From Henckelia pumila (taxonomy: Eukaryota > Streptophyta > Magnoliopsida > Lamiales > Gesneriaceae): 64,000 nt of DNA. The stretch spans positions 8,308,001 through 8,372,000 of the forward strand of contig NW_027331831.1 in assembly GCF_033568475.1 (NCBI RefSeq), in the 5' to 3' direction. Below, piece by piece: positions 11,731 to 21,700 of this stretch (positions are counted from its first letter, which is position 1; the number at the start of each line of letters is the position of its first letter). The notes under the pieces are model-generated. The model saw nothing but the letters and a program-made list of their open reading frames with translations, was not told the DNA's origin and did no database searches. The position numbers and the translations under genes were made by a program.

Positions 11731-12434
11731 TATTATCGCCACATTTTGTATCTCAATGTAATATAGATCATAAGAAATATTTTGAGAACGTGTTGTTAGG
11801 ATAAAATTAACGTAACTCTCAAAAAAAGAATAAAATTAACGTAGATGCGATGAAAAATAAGGGTATTTTTGGATAATTTTTTGAATTAAAGACATTTTTA
11901 TTATATTTTATAAGTAAAAAAATTTATGTCCGACACCATATTTATTCCTAAATTTTTATTGTAAAAATGTTTTTTTATAGAGTGTCCGACACCATATTTA
12001 TTCCCAAATTTTTTTAAAAAAACATTCTATTAAACTTTTTTAAAAACGTTTTATAAGTAATTATTCGAATGAAGTTTTAAAATTATTTATTAATTAATAT
12101 TAATATTAATAAAAGAGAGAGGTGGGATGAGTGGGCAACAGTTATCTTATCCTGAGAACAAGAGCAGATGGTGTGCTCCATCCAATTCAATTCAATTTAT
12201 AGCGCCGCCTTCTCCCCATCTTCATTTTAACTCTAACCCATTCTTACGTTTTAAACAGATGTACTTCACGAATTTCGCGCATCTCCAATTAAAATTTTTT
12301 ATATATAATTATATTTTATCCAAATTCATTTTACAGAAAAATATCGATTCTTAATATATATTTTTTTGTCGTGATAAAAATATGGTAAACTGAAGTAATA
12401 AAAATCACATAAACCTCTGTCAGAAAGTTTAATG

Positions 12435-12565
12435 GATTAATTTTATGTGACATATCTCATGTTCGATCTGGCTAATGAAAGAGTATCTTTTTTTAGTGCC
12501 CAAATAATTATTTTTCAGTTCAAATATGGATTGGATCGATCATTGTCTCATACTAGACTTATTCA
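12435..12565. mobile_element. Degenerate copy of the ~180-bp MITE family
   Basis: 'gattaattttatgtgacata' … 'ctggctaatgaaagagta' … 'tattgtctca'-like elements follow the same order as in the better copies at 11548 and 15178. Both ends are decayed. Confidence 0.4.
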
Positions 12566-12834
12566 ATAAAAATGTGTAATAAATTTTTACTTCCATAATT
12601 TTATTTTCTGAAATACTTAAGTTTCATTCAGATAAATATTTTAAAAGCATTTTTTTCGATTTTTTTTTGTATTCTTCAAGTATAGTTTTTTTAAAAAAAT
12701 AAATGAGAGTAGTACTTTTTGTATAATCGAGCGCTTGCCGCTTTAACATAAACTTTAGTTGGTGGTAATGGTGCAACTCAAATCTTTTAAACCACACAGC
12801 AACCTAAGCAATATAGTTCAATCTCTCTACCAAC

Positions 12835-14023
12835 CAGGGCCAATCCTAACAATTTTTGGGCATGAGTCTAACTTTTAAAAAAGGCCCCTAAATCATAATG
12901 TGTGTTCATATTCTTTTAGACTAATAACAAATTTTTCGATTTAAGAAAGGGTTAATTGCATCCACACCCCCTGTGAAAAGTGTAAAAGACATAAAACCCC
13001 TTAAAAATATTAATAGGCTAATGCATCCCTCAGTTTTTTAAAATGTAGCACATTTCACCCCTATGTTATACAAACTCGGGCACATTTATACCCTCTCATA
13101 GGGGTTTTTATGCTAATTTTTTTAAAACATAGAGTCTAACATGCTATTAATTTTACATAGGGGGTTTTATGCCTTTTAGATTTTTCACAGGGGGTGTGGA
13201 TGCAATTAGCCCTTTAAGAAATGTGCAATAGTCAAAATATTTCTATTTTAATTGAGTAATAAGATCATGCATGTACAAAATGATTACTATAAAACAACTC
13301 GTCTAACAGTTTAGAGCTAACAATATTGATCAAATTGTTCAGAAATTTTTTTCTCAATTAATAGCATAACCAATTCATTCAATATTTTCATATAACATGG
13401 TTTATTGAGAAAATGTTTTGAAAAGCTTTAAATTTGAGAAATTTTGTTTTGCACTTACAACTCTAAAAAAGTATAGTCAACAAGATTTTATAAGCAATAT
13501 GAGTATTTGAGAAATATCCATCAATTTTTTTTTTCAAGTAATTCACTACATCCATTGTCGATTTTGTTTCTCTTGGTAATGAGAACTTCAAAAATGTTAA
13601 CTCCGAAAATAAATCGTGCTCATTAATATCAGAACAACCCTTATGAGTCAAAAAATATATTTTTATATTGGTCCAATTACACTAATATATAATAAATTTA
13701 GGGAATAAAAATGTTTTTTGTTTATATTGGGCAAGATAAAAATAATTTATATTTGAAAAAAATTATCAAGAGACATAGGAATAATAAACTTCATAAATAA
13801 ATTTATCAAAAAGCCTAGAAATAATAATAAAAGTTTATATTAGGCAGTAGACAAAAAAAAACTAATTTTCCTGAGATATGAATGAAAAAAGCCCAAAAAT
13901 AATTAATTTATATTGGATCAATGTAAACTTTTATATAATACATTTTTTTTCAAAATTATGGGCCTCGAAAAAAAATGGGCCCGAGTCGGACGAATCTTCG
14001 GCTTCCAAATAGGAACGACCCTG
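12835..14023. mobile_element. Non-autonomous hAT element carrying a nested MITE
   Basis: The left end CAGGGCCAATCCT and right end AGGAACGACCCTG are imperfect inverted repeats. The 8-bp target duplication CTACCAAC is perfect (12827-12834 and 14024-14031). The interior has a 'ggcccc' and 'gggcc' subterminal bias like the hAT element at 8341, but no transposase frame. A 264-bp Mutator-type MITE is nested inside. Confidence 0.85.
12949..13212. mobile_element. 264-bp Mutator-type MITE nested in the hAT element
   Basis: The terminal inverted repeats are about 32 bp and almost perfect: GGGTTAATTGCATCCACACC at the left, and GGTGTGGATGCAATTAGCCC at the right. A perfect 9-bp target duplication, TTTAAGAAA, flanks it (12940-12948 and 13213-13221), as is typical of Mutator-like elements. 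Sub-terminal segments ('cataaaacccctt' and 'gggggttttatgcc') extend the symmetry. It has no coding capacity. Confidence 0.9.
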
Positions 14024-14060
14024 CTACCAACAGAGACAATTATTACACCCAAAAAATCTC

Positions 14061-14195
14061 TCTCTCAATAATTGCTCTTCTTGCAATCAATGGGAATCGA
14101 ACTCATGACTTTGTTTATGATATCAATTGCAGGATCGAGCGCGTCATGCTTCGATCGCTCTACCAGCAGAGACAATTCTTGCACCCAATTGTTTT
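14061..14195 (-). mobile_element. tRNA-derived SINE
   Basis: On the minus strand the head reads GGGTGCAAGAATTGTCTCTG, then A box CTGGTAGAGCGAT, then B box GAGTTCGATTCCC about 60 bp later. These are RNA polymerase III promoter boxes in tRNA-like spacing. The rest does not fold into an intact tRNA cloverleaf and no clean CCA-acceptor stem is seen, so it is a SINE rather than a tRNA gene. Confidence 0.6.
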
Positions 14196-14261
14196 TTTAA
14201 AAATATATTTATATTTAGAATAAAAAACAATAGTTAAACAAGAATAAATTTTTTTTAAAGA

Positions 14262-14375
14262 TGTCGATGACGTGTAACTCATCTGGCACTCTTAACTTTG
14301 GAACGAGATCTCGAGTTCGAGACGCAATTGTAATTATCCCCTCCGTCAACTCAAAAAAAAAAAAAAATTTAAAAA
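14262..14375 (+). mobile_element. tRNA-derived SINE with poly(A) tail
   Basis: On the plus strand an A-box-like 'gtaactcatctggc' is followed about 45 bp later by a B box 'gagttcgagac', and the unit ends in a run of about 15 A (14353-14367). This order (A box, B box, A-rich tail) is that of a plant SINE. A target duplication was not identified with confidence. Confidence 0.55.
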
Positions 14376-14409
14376 ACATTTGTTCAAGCATCTTCTTAAT
14401 TATTTTTAG

Positions 14410-14572
14410 TAAGTGTCATATGAGATGTGAAACGGTATCACATATCTATATTTGTTATATGGGTCAACTCAATCCATATTTGAGATGAAAAATAATATTT
14501 TTTTCATGAATCGGATCCGTTAGAAGATCTGAATCACAAAATTGACCTATGAAATTGTATTATAAGAGTTTT
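14410..14572. mobile_element. Copy of the ~180-bp MITE family, inverted
   Basis: 'gtcatatgagatgtgaaacggtatcac' (broken here for length), 'gggtcaactcaatccatatt' and 'aaaattgacctatgaaattg' are the family landmarks in reverse order relative to the copy at 15178. It is non-coding. Confidence 0.5.
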
Positions 14573-15177
14573 GGTAAATTATTTTTAATTATGAAAATAT
14601 TTTTTAAAAACAATAAAATTTCAGACACCTTTTCAACTCTAAAAAACATTTTTAGAAAATGTGTTCAAACACATAAGTATTCTTAAACAAATTTTAATTT
14701 TTTTTATAATTAAAAAAAACACTTTTATAAAATTTTTATTGATATTTATCAAAACAATGTGATGGATTTATTTAAGTATTTACTATGAAGATATCATACA
14801 TATCTACATTGTTTTTATCGAACACTTTCACATCGAATAATTGGTAAAATCAAAGTGTGATGGACTTTGCGAATTAGTACTTTCTATTTTTTTTTAAAAA
14901 ATGGAATACTAGTTATTATTATTTTTCTTAAAAGAGCCTTATTGCATTGTATTGTATTTATCTAACACCGTGGGATGTTTGGTAGTATTGCCATATGGGC
15001 GATTGAGTAGGATTATGGGTTATTTTTGGTGTTTAACTTTTGTTTGGTGTATTTTTAACAAACTCATTTAATATGTCATGTATACTCAAGTGTATTTAAA
15101 GGTGAGAATATAATCCTACTCATCCCCCTTTTATTAACCTTCACTCTTTTAAACCTCCTTTTTCTTTCCACAAAAGG

Positions 15178-15352
15178 CAAAGACTTATGTGAGACCGTCT
15201 CACATGTTAATTTTGTGAGACGGGTCTATTATTTGGGTTATTCATAAAAAATTATTATTTTTTATGTTAAAGTATTACTTATTATTGTAAATATGGATAG
15301 AGTTGATCCGTCTCATGAATAAAAATCTATGAGACCGTCTCACAAGATATTT
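15178..15352. mobile_element. Best-preserved copy of the ~180-bp MITE family
   Basis: The left end 'tgtgagaccgtctcacatg' and right end 'atgagaccgtctcacaag' are each built on the palindrome GAGACCGTCTC and form terminal inverted repeats. Between them lie 'gtgagacgggtctattattt', 'gttattcataaaa', 'ttattgtaaatatgga' and 'gatccgtctcatgaata'. At least seven more copies or pieces lie in the window (7945/10631, 11548, 12435, 14410, 16090, 32665, 42770). Confidence 0.7.
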
Positions 15353-15497
15353 AGTCTTCCACAAATATCCCATGCCCTATCAAAATAAAAGAGAAATTTA
15401 AAGATTGATGGGATTTGTAATAGTACTATATATGTTAGAAGGGTAATTATGGTATTTAAGTAAAAATATTTTAAATGCATCTCATACATATAAAACA

Positions 15498-15883
15498 CTA
15501 GTAAACGTGGCACACACATTGTGTGTGCAACGAAAAATTCAATTACATTCCCTTTTTATTTTATTTTTCTGAATTTTTTTGTACTTTTGATTAACATATT
15601 TTTGCGAAAAAAAATCATATGAAAAATAAAATTTAGAAACCAAATAAAAAATATGATCAAAATTAAGAAGTCATTAGATGATTAGAATTACTGTATTATA
15701 AAAAAAAAATAGTTTTTTATGTGAAAATGGAGTTAGTGGGAGGTTTTTAGTGGGGAATTGTGGGTAGGAAGGGTAATTATTATGGAATAATAATATAAGA
15801 AGTGGATGAGGGGCAAAAATGGAACAAAAGATGGTGTCCAAATAGTTTCTCTAGGTGCCTCAAGTATTATAATATAGTATAGA
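15498..15883 (-). mobile_element. Non-autonomous Helitron, minus orientation
   Basis: Read on the minus strand, it starts TCTATACTATATTATAATAC, a typical plant Helitron 5' end, and ends CTAG. About 8 bp before that end is a hairpin with an 8-bp stem (GCACACAC-AAT-GTGTGTGC). It is inserted between A and T without target duplication, as Helitrons do. At 386 bp it has no Rep-helicase, so it is non-autonomous. The 5' end could alternatively be at 15893, because 'tctatac' is duplicated there. Confidence 0.75.
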
Positions 15884-16089
15884 TAGTATAGATAATACTA
15901 TTTTATCACCACATATTACATTTACTTAAAAATAATTTTATTTATTATTTTTAGTCAAAAAAAATATTTATCATTTATTTATTAACCATTTATTTATCTT
16001 ATTATTCCAGCCAAAGTGACTATCTAAAATTCTTATATCTAATAAAATAAATCATATTTTTATAAATAAAATGTACTAAAACTCCCATA

Positions 16090-16255
16090 AAATGGTAAAC
16101 TTGTGAGACATATATTTTATTCGACTTGACCAATGAAAAATTACTGTTTTTATACAAAAATAAATAAATATTACTTTTTGTTGTAAATTAATATGATTCG
16201 AATCGACCCATATCATAAATATAGGTTCGTAAAATCGTATAACATAAAACCTACC
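16090..16255. mobile_element. Diverged copy of the ~180-bp MITE family
   Basis: 'cttgtgagacatatatttta', 'gacttgaccaatgaaaaat', 'ttgttgtaaattaatatg' and 'gaatcgacccatatcataa' appear in family order. The 60-aa frame across it is not a gene. Confidence 0.5.
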
Positions 16256-16259
16256 CAAT

Positions 16260-17580
16260 AAATAAGTATATTTTTACTATAAAAAAATAATAAGTATATT
16301 TACCATTGTTAACCGACAAACACATTATTATTATTTTTATATTAAAAAAAAGATAGAAAACGATGCCATGCGTGGGATCTTGATAAAGAGATGCCAATCG
16401 GGTGGTGTATCTGAGCCATTTATAGAGAATTCACTGATGATTGGCAAGGAAAAATAATGAAAAATGATTTTTTTTATTTTTTTAATTAAGAAAACTGAGA
16501 TAATTGATATGGGGTTTGTGGGGTATGGATATGCTTAAATGCATCTTCGTTTATTTCCCGCTCTATAATTTTTTTTTTTTAAAATATGCTCTATAATATT
16601 TCCAGTAATAAATAGTTGAGTTTTAATATGTTCACAATCATATCCTAACAATTCGGGTAATGCTTATCATCTCATTATTACCCATCCAAACGCAGCGTTG
16701 TCATAACTGCATGACCGCGGACCAATTTTATGGATTGTTTCTTTTCTTGATGGTAAATACCGAGAGATATAATACATATATGTCATCATTTCTTAACCGC
16801 TCGAACAATAGTTGATACTCATATTATCCATCCAAATATAATGATATCGCAACTATTGACACGCGAACAAATTTTACACGCCCGAGATTTCTCAAGACTC
16901 TCGAGTTAACGGTTTTCGTGTCTCGAAGCTCGTAAATTAACCGTTTTGTTGTCTCACAGCTAGCGATTTAACGGTTTCCCAATCATATCATATAATCAGC
17001 AACTAGCCAATGAATCTTGAATCCCGAATCCCCGTTATCCGAGCTCCAAGATCCTCGAGACATGAAATTCGCATAAATCATAATCCAAATCATGATCACT
17101 TAAATGTAAGTATGTAACCACATGAATTACCGATAGACATTCCGTACGATCATGATGTTTAATAATTCGATATTCAGTAACTTCAATATCACGTTTTCAT
17201 AAAATATAATAAAATAAACCTCATCGACCATCAATTTAGCATAACTGGAGACATAACTCAAGACTAAAATGAATCTTTAAAAAAATAATATATCTAGTTA
17301 ATTACATTCTTTTTTTTTTTTGGAAAATTCGTTAATAACCTTGAGATACCCCATTTTTTTAAATAGCATTATCCAAAACGGTAATGATGATACTTATAAT
17401 AATAATTATTATTATTGTTTTATCTCGAAAAATATCATTATCATAATTATTATTATTTTTATAACAGCAGCAACAACTGTTTACCACTGTCCTTGTTCGG
17501 TTCAAAAATTTTTCTTTCCTATTTCAAACAAAATATATATATATATATACAATATGTATGCATTCACACACATATAAAAG
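16260..17580. other. Gene-free stretch upstream of the MEI2-like gene
   Basis: AT-rich sequence with no coding signal. A TA run at 17531-17548 is the only TATA-like sequence near the inferred start of the MEI2-like transcript. The CT-rich tract that follows (about 17584-17635) is typical of plant 5' leaders. Confidence 0.4.
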
Positions 17581-17589
17581 AACCATCTT

Positions 17590-17809
17590 TCTTCCTTTCT
17601 TTTTCTTTCTTTCTCTCTCCTTCCATCTATTATTTCTCTGTTTGATATTAATCTCTCTGTGTGCCCAGCGATCTGGTGGAGATAGGAATCTCCACCGTGG
17701 CTCGCCGGGCGTGACGTAATCAACGATCGGATGTGCAGCGGCGGCGGCGGGGAAAGGGGGAGGAGAATCAAAAGCGAGCTGAACAAAAGGAAGTCATTTC
17801 CTTCTTCAG
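17590..17809 (+). promoter_or_regulatory. 5' leader exon of the MEI2-like gene
   Basis: A CT-rich tract (17584-17635) is followed by GC-richer sequence ending at a good donor (cag|gtaggt, 17809/17810). The matching acceptor lies at 18694-18695, 69 bases before the start codon. The transcript start is not visible directly and is inferred to lie near 17.6 kb. The leader contains one ATG, at 17731, which opens the spliced upstream ORF. Confidence 0.5.
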
Positions 17810-18745
17810 GTAGGTGCAAACTCATGGGAGGAAACGAGAATTTTCACATGTAAATTGTTGAGGTACATTAACGTCCAATGTGGGAAAACACCGCCCAGAA
17901 ATGGAAGCAATTAAAGGATATGGGAAGATGTTGTTTGCACGCCAAAGATACCTAGATCTCTCCTACATTTTCCCTTCCCTTTGCCTTCTCCCGCAATTTA
18001 TTCCTTTTGTCCTGTTATTTTTAAATTCTCTCTCAGTTTACTTGGCTTTCTTAAAATTCTTCTTCTCTCCGCTCACCTCTTGCTGTTTCCTGCACCCTCC
18101 ACCACTTTGTTTCTCTCTTTGGTACGGTTTTTTGAGCTTTGAGAGATGTTGTTTTGATTCTGGAGCTGGCCTTTCTTTGACGGTTTTTTTTTTTTTTTGG
18201 TTCACTTTTTGTGGAATTTGAGTTGTTTGGACTTTGATCCCTTGAGAATTGTGGTCTTACAAGTCCAAAGGAGGCAACTTTTGGTCGTCCGAGGGTTTAT
18301 GTTTGTGATCTGATGTTGAATTTTGTGTTCACGTTAATCTAGAGTTCGAAATTTAAGATGATCTTTTCTCGATCTGCTTCAATTTCTAACATTTATTTTA
18401 AACATCCGTGAATTGTGGTTTGTGGGTTGCTGGATCTCGATAACGTTCTCTTTTCTTGTTTCAAATAGACTTATCCATTTATTCGAAAAATTAAGAAAGA
18501 AAATAAGCGATTCGTTATGAGAATTGAAGTCCGCTCTTTTCACGTTAAATTTCCTGATTTGGGAAATCTAATCGAGAAACTTAAATTTCCATTAACGTCT
18601 TGCCTGATGGTAAATGAAATATGAAACATATGGATTGTGTATTATTTGTGCGTGTTTCTCTCTAACGCTGGATTTTTTTTTGAACTGTCTTACAGAATCA
18701 AAGCGTTTGTTCTTTGCTGCAAACCAAGGACAGGATTTCTGTTAA
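17731..18745 (+). CDS. Spliced upstream ORF in the MEI2-like leader
   Basis: An ATG at 17731 opens a 42-codon frame that runs to the leader donor (cttcag|gtaggt, exon end 17809), continues in frame from the acceptor (ttacag|aatc, 18696) and stops at TAA 18743-18745. That is 19 bases before the main ATG at 18765. The segments are 79 and 50 nt, 129 nt in total, so the frame closes exactly. The predicted peptide starts MCSGGGGERGRR and is basic and Gly/Ser-rich. Only reading-frame evidence supports it, and chance cannot be excluded. If translated, it would be expected to reduce initiation at the main ORF. Confidence 0.4.
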
Positions 18746-18764
18746 ATCAATCGTACCCTCCATT

Positions 18765-21700
18765 ATGACTAACCATTCAGGTGTACCTCCTTCATCTTTT
18801 CTTCCGGAGGAAACTCGATCTTTGCATGAGGTATGTGCTGAAATGCAATGTTGGAAGAATTTCACTGAAAATATCGTGGAAAAAAATTATAGCAGACTTG
18901 AATTGCCCGGTGGTTCGCCTTGCATCAGTCTTGGTTCCACCCGCATTCTGTTGAGCATCTTTGCACCACAGCCATGATGATTCCTGATTTCTTCTTTCCA
19001 TTCTTTGCAGAGACAAGTTGGTGCATGGACGATGGACCACGGTCCTGGTTATCTCGGTGAGTTGCCCATGGTCTTAGTTTATGGTGGCTTTTACATGCAA
19101 AGAAAACAGTTCAGTTACTCGTTTCTCTCTCTCTTTCTTGGGTCGAGGGGGGCGGGAATGGGGAGCAGGTGGGGAGGGTAAGGGTTAGTTGTTTACTTTT
19201 ATGCCAAATATGGAGTCTAACCTAAATTACAATTGATGCATTTTCAAGTGATTATTATTTGTCAAAAGCTTTTTTTAGTTTGAAAATCCTATTATTGTCT
19301 ATTCGATTGTGTTTTGTGAATTAATATTCCTCCTTGAGCGACTGACACAAACAGAAGGTTTACCAATGGATAATTAAATTCCTTTGGTGCAGATGGGGTT
19401 AGTTTTTGTTGTCTGATGATGATTATGAAGAAAGTATTCATCTATTATTTTGTTATTTATGTTTGTAAATAAAATAATTTACTAGTTTTGATAAAAACGA
19501 AGAAATAACTAAAGGATTTATGTGACATTTGGCTTTTACGTGGTAAACATTTCTATCCATAAAGGTGAAAGGTTCCGGTGAAATATTGTTCTTATATTCA
19601 GCCGCAACCTGAACATATTAGTTGCATTGTTAATAATGTATTAATTTCCTCCTAAAAAATTCTTGAAATGTCATCTCGAGTTCTGGTTAAGGTAATCGAA
19701 TTCCAGCAAAATTCCACAAGTGTGCAAGCATTTTGACAAAAAATAGTTATATTGACTTGCCTTTGTTTCACAATTCTTCAAGCTATTAGACTTCTTGGAT
19801 CAATATTGGGGATTGCATTAAGTATTGTGGATTATTTGCAGGTTTGAAAGCTGGTGGCGCATTAAGAGCCGCAGGTGTTGCTTCATCACCTATTGAGAAT
19901 AGAATCCCGTTGGATCCTCAGGGTTTTGGTATTCCTGAATTTTATCTCAGTCATGGTCGAAATGTTAACCTTTCATTAGGGAAGCACATGTTTGCAGCTG
20001 ATAGAGCTGCCAGTCATTCCTTGCCAAGTGCTCTTGACCATGATCAAAGGATTAGAACTAATATTAATCCGGAGTCTGCATCTGGTTTGGTCGGTGGAGA
20101 TAAAATAAGTATCATGGGTTCTCAGGATGAAAACAGCCTCTTTTCAAGCTCAATGTCGGATTTATTTAGTAAAAAGTGTATGCACTGCATTTCCCCTGTG
20201 CCAACTAATTCGTTGAATGTGTTCTTTTCTCAGGAACTCATGCCAGAAAAAGCACTTGAACGATTTCATTTTATTCATTTTTATGTTATTTCTTTTGAGA
20301 TGCAGACTCATTATTCCTTCTGTTTTTGTCTCATGTAGTACTATTACCTTCGAATCATTCTGCTTATGGTTACTCTTTTGGTGCCGCTGCCTCCCACTCT
20401 CAAGGGGAGGATGCTTTTGTGTCCCTTAAAGAACTTGAGGCTCTAACCATTGGTAATCTTCTTCCCGATGACGATGACTTGCTTTCTGGAGTGACTGATG
20501 GATTGGATAGCATTGCCCAATTTAATGGTGGGGAGAATGCAGAAGATCTAGACCTGTTTAGCAGTGTGGGAGGGCTGGAACTTGGAGAAGATGGCTCATT
20601 GCAAACAAAATATGAACTTTCTGATGTAAATCCAAATACTGAAATGGGAGTATCTGAGGTTTCTCAATGTGGGGAACACCCTTATGGGGAGCACCCTTCT
20701 AGAACACTTTTTGTGAGAAATATAAATAGCAATGTTGAAGATTCTGAACTACAAATGGTTTTTGAGGTACACTGTGACTATATTTTGGCTCTTCAAGTTG
20801 TGATTCAAGCAATTTCTTTTTTGGTAACATTGTTGTTGTAGTGGATTCTTATTTTCAAATTTCATATTTGTAGCATTATGGGGACATTCGCACTTTGTAT
20901 ACAGCATGCAAGCATCGTGGCTTTGTTATGATCTCATATTATGACATACGAGCAGCATGCAATGCATTGAAAGCTCTCCAAAATAAGCAATTACGGCGTA
21001 GGAAGCTTGATATACATTTCTCAATTCCAAAGGTAATGTCAGCTATCTTGCTCTTCTGCACTGGATTTAACTAACATCATTTTTGTTATCCGTTGCTTAT
21101 CTTAAACATGCAGTATGTTATGTAAACTGTCTTTGCTGGATACTTTTGACAGGAGAATCCATCAGAGAAGGATGTAAATCAGGGAACTCTTGTGATTTTC
21201 ATCCATGATTCTTCAGTTTCAAATGATGAGCTCCGTGAAATCTTTGGAGTCTATGGTGATATCAAGGAGGTGACTTTTGGTGCCAACTGCCAACTTAGTA
21301 CCTTACTTAGCAAGCAATTGTAGCTATTAACTATTGTTATTGGTGTAGATTCGTGAAACTCTGCCTAGAAGTCAGCACAAATTTATTGAGTTTTATGATG
21401 TTAGAGCTGCAGAATCTACTATCCGTGCGTGGAATAGGGGTGACATATCTGGAAAGCGGATTAAGATTGAACCTGGACTATCTGGTGGCTCTAAAAGGTG
21501 GACCAGACACTTATATCTGCCTTCATTTCTAATCCTCATTGTTGTTACTTTTCCTTCGTTCTGGAATATCTTCATTTATGAAACCAACCTTGCAAGTAAA
21601 ACAATACGATTTTTTAGGTTTTCCAGTTAACTGAGCCTTGTTGGCTGATGGACTTTACAGAGAATACTTTATTTCCGCTGACTCCGTTGGATTTTCTGTG

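Larger units (their letters stand above)
12770..14060 (-). mobile_element. tRNA-derived SINE copy split by a hAT element
   Basis: On the minus strand the flanks of the hAT element join at its 8-bp duplication to give a tRNA-like head: an A-box-like GTTGGTAGAG, then about 45 bp later a B-box-like 'gatttgagttgcacc'. The adjacent copy at 14061-14195 has the same leader (GGGTGCAAGAATTGTCTCTG), which supports one SINE family. The hAT element interrupts the A box. Confidence 0.5.

Noticed and set aside
17880-18221. 113-aa hydrophobic open frame
   Set aside because: It lies in the T-rich leader intron of the MEI2-like gene; such introns readily give hydrophobic frames.
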